From positions 1 through 38,626 of the IMG/VR virus record IMGVR_UViG_3300008450_000136: 38,626 bases of DNA. One strand, written 5' to 3'. Origin of the DNA: a virus. The notes under the pieces are model-generated. The model ran no database searches, was not told the origin of the DNA, and saw only the letters and a list, made by a program, of their open reading frames with translations. The position numbers and the translations under genes are program-made. Of the stretch, positions 33,774 to 38,626 are shown piece by piece (the stretch's first letter is position 1; every line of letters starts with the position of its first letter).

Positions 33774-36500
33774 TTATTTTTTACTTTTTGAATCGTATTT
33801 ATTCTTGTTAGTTTTAGCAACTTGTAGTTGTTTTTCAGCAATTTCTTTTCTTGTTTGTAACTCTTGTTGTTTTAAACTAATGTGCTGAGCTTCTCTATTA
33901 TTCTTATTGACTTCTTGCTCGCGTCTTAAATTCATTTCTTCATCAGCCTGTCTTTTCTTATCTAAGTATTGTAGAGAGTCTAAGTAATCACTTTGCTCAT
34001 TTGCATTAACATCACCTGTCTGATAACCAGCTCCTTTAATCTCAGCAACATCAATTTGAGTTTGTCTATCCAACATTTTCTGTTCAGCTTCAAATTTCTG
34101 TTGAGCTTCTTGTGCAGCTTGCTGAGCTTCAAGTTGTTGCTGTTGCATTTGTTGCTCATGCTGCATTTGCTCTTGACGCTGAGCATTTGTTTTCTCCTCA
34201 ATAGTTTTCATAGCATGTGTAACCTCCGCCATTGAATCTGCTTTAACAATTGAAGCAAGATCATAGATACTAGCACCAGCTGTATTGTTCTGTATAGCCA
34301 TTTGTTTGATTTGCTCCATCACTTGTTTGTGATTAACCTTAGTGGATACAAATACATTTAACTCTCTAGATAATAACTCAGTACCATTAATTTGAAAATT
34401 AACTTTCTCATCTTTAGATGTCATATAAGATAATCTTACAGATGGTCTATTAGAATGATAATACTGGGCCAAGTCTGTTCTCATCTGATGTACTCTAGGC
34501 ATTAAATGCTCAGAGTGTTGTACAAAGTACATCTCTGTTTGTGAGTAACTTGCATTCATTGCTTGCTCTGTACCTGTTGCAGTTTCTTGAGAATTAATCT
34601 GCCCCATACGCTGAGGAGTAATCCCAATCACTTCATAAGCTTGTTGTTTAAAGTAATTAGCAAGTTGAATCCTTGACATCATTCTTTGAGTTTGTTCAAG
34701 GTTTAATACTTGGTAATGATTAAATCCTAATGGATTCTCTGTATTAGTAATGCTAGTATCTAATGGTAAGATTTGGAAATCTTTCATAGCAACATATGCT
34801 TTAGCATAGTTGTTTTTACCCCAGTCTTCACCTGCTGAGTGCTTAGGTAAAGCATTGTGATCTAACATAATAACTGTACCTAATTCATCTACTAAGATAT
34901 CAGCAATCTGATTATTAACTAAGTTATAACCAATTTGGAATGCTTTCATTTTATCCACCATAGATACAGATCTAGAGTTACGATCTGTAAACACTGATCC
35001 TTCTACAGGAAGCTTGCAACCATATAAAGTAAAGTCTCCTTTGAATTGAAACTTCATTGGTCCTATGTTTAAATAGATAGGTTGGATACCCATGTAGTCA
35101 GCATTACCATAGAAAGATGGTCTGTTAGGACCAACTTTTAATCCACCCCATACTTGATTAATCCAAATCCATTTAATGTGTTCTCCTTGTATTAAAGTAG
35201 TGTCATCTTTTACTTTCATAACAGATGTATTGTACTGTGGAGGAACAGTAATTTGATAATCTTCTGTTACTACTTCATGTATTTTCATCCCTGTCTCAGG
35301 ATCTATTCTAGTTAGATGTCCCACCATTCTTTGAGACTTCCAATACACAGTAGTTACTCTGAGGAGTTGGTATGTTCCAAAGTCTTGTAAGTCTTCACTT
35401 TCATTGAGAATGCGAGTAATAATATCATCACCAGCAGCCAAGAAGTAATCATTAACACTAGTAAACTGCCTAAAGCCAAGACTAGGAGAACTAACATTCC
35501 ACTGATGAGAACGGGTGCCATCATAAAAAGTACCATCATTTTGATAACCTTGAATAGGGTATCCTGCAGCTTTCTTAGGGTAAATGCTTTCAAGAGATCT
35601 AAGTTGTTCATCGTTCATTAAATATCCATATCTGTCAAGGATGTCAGATACAGTGTGAAGTTCTATTTTGCCTACAAAGTTTCCTTGAGAAATGTATCTA
35701 ATATCTGGAGACTTATGATAGAATGTAAGAACTGGGTTCCATAATTCTACTTCATAGTCATCTTCATCCATTCTAAAATGCCAGAACTCTCTATCTCCCA
35801 CAAGCATATCTCTAAATCCTCTGATTTCAAGTTCTTTCATTTTAAATCTTTCAGTGTCAGCTTCATGCTGATGATTGGCCCACTGCTCCACTAAAGATCT
35901 ATAATCCTTCTTAAAAAATTGTTCAATATCAGGGAGAGACTTAATATTCTGTGGAGATAATGCTTGTTTAAATTCATCTGACTCTGGATCTGCTCCTTGC
36001 TCTAACATAGACATTGCAAGTTTCATCTCAGCTTCTTTAACAAGACTATCTTCAATCATAGCCCTTTTTTCCTCTAGCATTTCATTATAGCTAAATGCAT
36101 CAGTGCTGAGGTATTGAACTTTATCTGTACGTTTTGCAAACTCCCCTAACATTACATTTACTACATTAGGAATAATAGGATAGAATTTAAGTTCTAAAGC
36201 AGAAGCATCTTCTCGTGTTAGAGTTTCTATAAGATCTCCATATTGATTATCTTCTTCTACTATGTAATCTGTTCTATCTATAATACCATTTGCAAGCTTG
36301 TAGTTTTTTAAAAGTTTGCGAGCATTTCTTCTAATTTGTCTAAGACCTTCCATCTCAAACCAATCCATATTCCATGCACCCCACTCACCATCTTTTTGTG
36401 TATAAGGTAAGAATTGTATTGGCTGAGTTAATGTGCCCATTCTAGTGTGATCAGCTTTCACACCAGCCTTAGCTTGCATTGCGTTTATAACTAATGCCAT
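33774..36500 (-). CDS. Portal protein with Gln-rich coiled-coil tail (908 aa)
   Basis: The portal forms the 12-fold channel for DNA at one head vertex. The N-terminal 90 residues (W-x-x-x-W-F-E ... L-x-N-Y-K-L-A-x-G) look like known crAss-like portals. Alpha/beta clip and wing segments follow to about 560, then helical segments with P-x-x-M-x-Q-I-N-S-Q-E-T-A near 625-640, like the stem helices of portals. Residues about 740-908 are a long coiled coil, with a Gln-rich stretch near 770-810, probably the barrel or a tail into the head. It lies 7 bases after TerL, the usual order. At 908 aa it is long for a portal, mainly because of the tail. Confidence 0.85.
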   Translation of the reverse strand: MALVINAMQAKAGVKADHTRMGTLTQPIQFLPYTQKDGEWGAWNMDWFEMEGLRQIRRNARKLLKNYKLANGIIDRTDYIVEEDNQYGDLIETLTREDASALELKFYPIIPNVVNVMLGEFAKRTDKVQYLSTDAFSYNEMLEEKRAMIEDSLVKEAEMKLAMSMLEQGADPESDEFKQALSPQNIKSLPDIEQFFKKDYRSLVEQWANHQHEADTERFKMKELEIRGFRDMLVGDREFWHFRMDEDDYEVELWNPVLTFYHKSPDIRYISQGNFVGKIELHTVSDILDRYGYLMNDEQLRSLESIYPKKAAGYPIQGYQNDGTFYDGTRSHQWNVSSPSLGFRQFTSVNDYFLAAGDDIITRILNESEDLQDFGTYQLLRVTTVYWKSQRMVGHLTRIDPETGMKIHEVVTEDYQITVPPQYNTSVMKVKDDTTLIQGEHIKWIWINQVWGGLKVGPNRPSFYGNADYMGIQPIYLNIGPMKFQFKGDFTLYGCKLPVEGSVFTDRNSRSVSMVDKMKAFQIGYNLVNNQIADILVDELGTVIMLDHNALPKHSAGEDWGKNNYAKAYVAMKDFQILPLDTSITNTENPLGFNHYQVLNLEQTQRMMSRIQLANYFKQQAYEVIGITPQRMGQINSQETATGTEQAMNASYSQTEMYFVQHSEHLMPRVHQMRTDLAQYYHSNRPSVRLSYMTSKDEKVNFQINGTELLSRELNVFVSTKVNHKQVMEQIKQMAIQNNTAGASIYDLASIVKADSMAEVTHAMKTIEEKTNAQRQEQMQHEQQMQQQQLEAQQAAQEAQQKFEAEQKMLDRQTQIDVAEIKGAGYQTGDVNANEQSDYLDSLQYLDKKRQADEEMNLRREQEVNKNNREAQHISLKQQELQTRKEIAEKQLQVAKTNKNKYDSKSKK

Positions 36501-36507
36501 ATCTTAA

Positions 36508-38626
36508 TTATTTTATATTTCTAAATGCTTGTTTTACAAATTTGGTTGTTCCACGTGGAACAGATCTTCCAATATTACGAAAGGGGTTTCTATCTAATTT
36601 AGTGAAATTTGGTGACTTTTGCGAATTATTTCTAGGATTTGTTTCAGTTTCAACCTTATGAGGCATTCCTCTGTTGGCTTGCTGCACTCTTGCAAATGAT
36701 ACTAATGCACAAAATGCAACTAATCTATCCACGTTTAATCCATCTCTATACTGCTGCATTTCTTTTAATAGCATAGGATCTGGAATTCTCTCAACACCGT
36801 AAGTAGTTTTTACAATCTCTCCATTCTCTTTTGTCTCATGATCTATCTCTTCTGTTAAGAATTGTACACCATAAGATATAAGATGTGTCTTAAATAATGT
36901 ACCTGTGTTCTTCCAACCATACTCCTGAAACACGTTATTATTAGAACCCAAATCTTTTAAGAATAAGATCTGTGATTTAGGTACTAAGTATTTTTGTTTC
37001 TTCTTATGTATCATATGTTGAATAAACAATGATATATTATTTTCTACTACTGTCCATGCCCCATAGTATGTAATCAATTTCTCTAATGTCTCATGTGTTT
37101 TAGTAAGATCATCATATCTACCGCACCAAGATGCTACTATTTTATCTCCCTCAATTGCATTCTCTACACTACCATCTAATTTCTTTTTTGTTATTTGTAT
37201 AGGACTCTTATATACAAATATACTACACAATGAATCAGATGTGGTTGTCTTACCCTCACCTACAGGATCGACTGATGCATAATATGTACCAAATGGTGCA
37301 TCTTTTATAGGCTTTTCCCATATAAGAATTGCACCTTCTTTATTTTCTGTTCTAGGTGATATAGGAAACTCTGATATAGGTAATCTCTTAGTAGGTTTAG
37401 ATTCTATATTACCTTGAGCATCATATTCTAATTCTACAGACTCACAGTAATATTCTTTATCTTCTATCCTTCTTATCTGTTGAGTCACTAAATGTAAAGG
37501 CCACACAGATGCACTCCTTGTAGCAAATGCTTCTTGTATGTTAGTTGGTTTCTGAGATATCCTTAGTTGATAATCATTAGCTTTTAGAGTTTTCTTCCAA
37601 ATCTTTCTTTCTTCAAAAATCATCTCTAAAGCTTTCTCCACCAATGAGTTACCATACTCATCAATACATGGTTGCATAGACCATTGCTCAGGTATGAATA
37701 AACCACAAACACCCACCTGATTTTGATCATCCATTAGGTTGGTTTCCACTCCTAACACATCCTTAGAATCAGGGTTATATATGACATCTCTCAGTGGTTC
37801 ACACTGATCCAAGTCACCCACTGATCCTGCAACAGCAAACATACCTGTGTAGATCATACCAGATTTCAAAGCTGGTAATAAATACTCTAGTGTTTCATTC
37901 ATTCTTGGAGCAATACCTGCCTCTTCGTGAAAGAAGAAAGAGCAAGGACCTCCAACACCATTGGTTGGATCCTTCTCTAAAGTTACTCCAAGCATTACAG
38001 ACTTTAACCCCACATCTTTCTTTCTACCACCCTGACTAATCTCAATCTTCTGTTCCCAGTTGAAAGTCTTATCAGGTTGTGATGGTCTATACCATGCAGT
38101 GTGAGTATTCAAGAAGTTTCTGTATTCATCTAAGAATCTCCATGTACCTTTTTCATTAATATAGTCTTTTAATGATGCAGCTATTTTATTAACCCATCCT
38201 TCTTCAAACCAGAAGCCATTAATCATCTTGGCCGCATGATAATAAGAAGAAGCAATCTGTCTTTTCTTTAGAATAGCTACATGCTTATATGAATACTTTG
38301 CAAGGTCTTCATACAAGGCCATATGATACTGAGCATCTCTTACATCTGGGAATCCAAACCTAGCAATCTCTTTATTGTAGATTGGAAGGAAGTTAAGCCA
38401 CATATAATAGTCTCTACTAAGGTACCAGCTCTTCCCTTTAGATAAGAAGATGACCCCCATCCTACATTTCTCCTTCTCTGTATCCCAGTAATGAATAAAG
38501 TCTTTCGATCTAACAGGGGCTGCACAGTAAAATCTGTTCTTGTTAAAGGCTCTAGCTTGTTCGTTAAATAAGAAGCTGGTCTCATCAAATTCATATTTTC
38601 CAGGTTCTTTGAAAATGGACTTGAGG
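36508..38626 (-). CDS. terL: Large terminase subunit, 5' end outside window
   Basis: TerL pumps DNA into the prohead and cuts it. The frame stays open beyond the first internal Met (38460) to the right edge, adding 55 in-frame codons, so the true start is outside the window. At least 705 residues are present. From that Met, the ATPase has K-K-R-Q-I-A-S-S near 65-72 (the terminase-style Walker A/adenine region, usually K-x-R-Q-x-G-x-S/T) and F-F-F-H-E-E-A-G near 175-182 (Walker B with catalytic Glu). The RNase H-like nuclease has the first Asp in Y-A-S-V-D-P-V-G (about 395), then V-E-N-N, and a later N-V-D-R-L Asp. The Walker A Gly is Ala here. The tail is basic. It is followed 7 bases later by the portal gene. 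Confidence 0.93.
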   Translation of the reverse strand, partial: LKSIFKEPGKYEFDETSFLFNEQARAFNKNRFYCAAPVRSKDFIHYWDTEKEKCRMGVIFLSKGKSWYLSRDYYMWLNFLPIYNKEIARFGFPDVRDAQYHMALYEDLAKYSYKHVAILKKRQIASSYYHAAKMINGFWFEEGWVNKIAASLKDYINEKGTWRFLDEYRNFLNTHTAWYRPSQPDKTFNWEQKIEISQGGRKKDVGLKSVMLGVTLEKDPTNGVGGPCSFFFHEEAGIAPRMNETLEYLLPALKSGMIYTGMFAVAGSVGDLDQCEPLRDVIYNPDSKDVLGVETNLMDDQNQVGVCGLFIPEQWSMQPCIDEYGNSLVEKALEMIFEERKIWKKTLKANDYQLRISQKPTNIQEAFATRSASVWPLHLVTQQIRRIEDKEYYCESVELEYDAQGNIESKPTKRLPISEFPISPRTENKEGAILIWEKPIKDAPFGTYYASVDPVGEGKTTTSDSLCSIFVYKSPIQITKKKLDGSVENAIEGDKIVASWCGRYDDLTKTHETLEKLITYYGAWTVVENNISLFIQHMIHKKKQKYLVPKSQILFLKDLGSNNNVFQEYGWKNTGTLFKTHLISYGVQFLTEEIDHETKENGEIVKTTYGVERIPDPMLLKEMQQYRDGLNVDRLVAFCALVSFARVQQANRGMPHKVETETNPRNNSQKSPNFTKLDRNPFRNIGRSVPRGTTKFVKQAFRNIK

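Noticed and set aside
38340-38594. Minus-strand open frame at the right edge as a separate gene before TerL
   Set aside because: The TerL frame itself stays open from 38460 to the window edge with sensible protein sequence, so this other frame is a shadow of the TerL 5' part.
1-38626. TAG recoded to glutamine, as in some crAss-like phages
   Set aside because: The late genes are continuous under the standard code and contain no in-frame TAG, so there is no sign of recoding here.
1-38626. tRNA genes, CRISPR arrays, insertion sequences or attachment sites
   Set aside because: Nothing was seen: the window is filled with co-directional coding genes, gaps are at most 109 bases, and no cloverleaf, spaced repeats or transposase motifs were noticed.

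Overview
This window looks like a contiguous late (virion) gene block of a large, AT-rich, tailed double-stranded DNA phage of the crAss-like type (order Crassvirales or a close relative), probably infecting a Bacteroidota host. The main reasons are the layout and protein types: a large terminase, a very long portal with a Gln-rich tail, a scaffold-like protein and a major capsid protein; three connector/ring-type proteins; a 1747-residue tail 'stabilization/muzzle' protein; and a following protein with a crAss-like cargo-type N-terminus. Starts lack Shine-Dalgarno sequences and have A-rich leaders, as is usual for Bacteroidota and their phages. The crAss-like assignment and host are inferences from sequence character; no database search was possible.

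All 28 protein genes I support lie on the minus strand, so transcription runs from high to low coordinates. In that order: packaging and head (38626-30784: TerL, open at the right edge; portal; scaffold-like protein; major capsid protein with a strong intrinsic terminator); head decoration and neck (30705-27282: two related small beta proteins, a 336-residue protein, a connector-type ring protein and a complete ferritin); a second abundant structural protein with its own terminator (27208-25831); a cluster of three small Cys-rich proteins (25797-24748), one a 52-residue zinc-ribbon-like protein at 24990-25148; about 14 kb of fibre/adhesin genes rich in FN3-like and beta-rich modules (24744-10787); then a metallophosphoesterase, an unknown protein, a T4-type lysozyme, two more ring-type proteins, a small HExxH protein, the muzzle protein, and a second HExxH protein that runs off the left edge (10712-1).

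The genes are tightly packed. Most neighbours overlap as TAATG or ATGA or lie within a few bases, implying one or a few long late transcripts with translational coupling. The longest gap is 109 bases (33665-33773), so no stretch over 300 bases lacks a gene. I saw no tRNA, rRNA, CRISPR array, insertion sequence, integrase or origin.

The most interesting points are: a ferritin with an intact di-iron ferroxidase site embedded in the neck gene block; two HExxH putative metalloproteases on either side of the muzzle gene; hydrophobic segments inside the muzzle protein; repeated Cys-bearing helices in the 1067-residue fibre protein; an exact 9-base leader motif just upstream of three start codons; and terminators placed directly after the two genes with codon use suggesting high expression.
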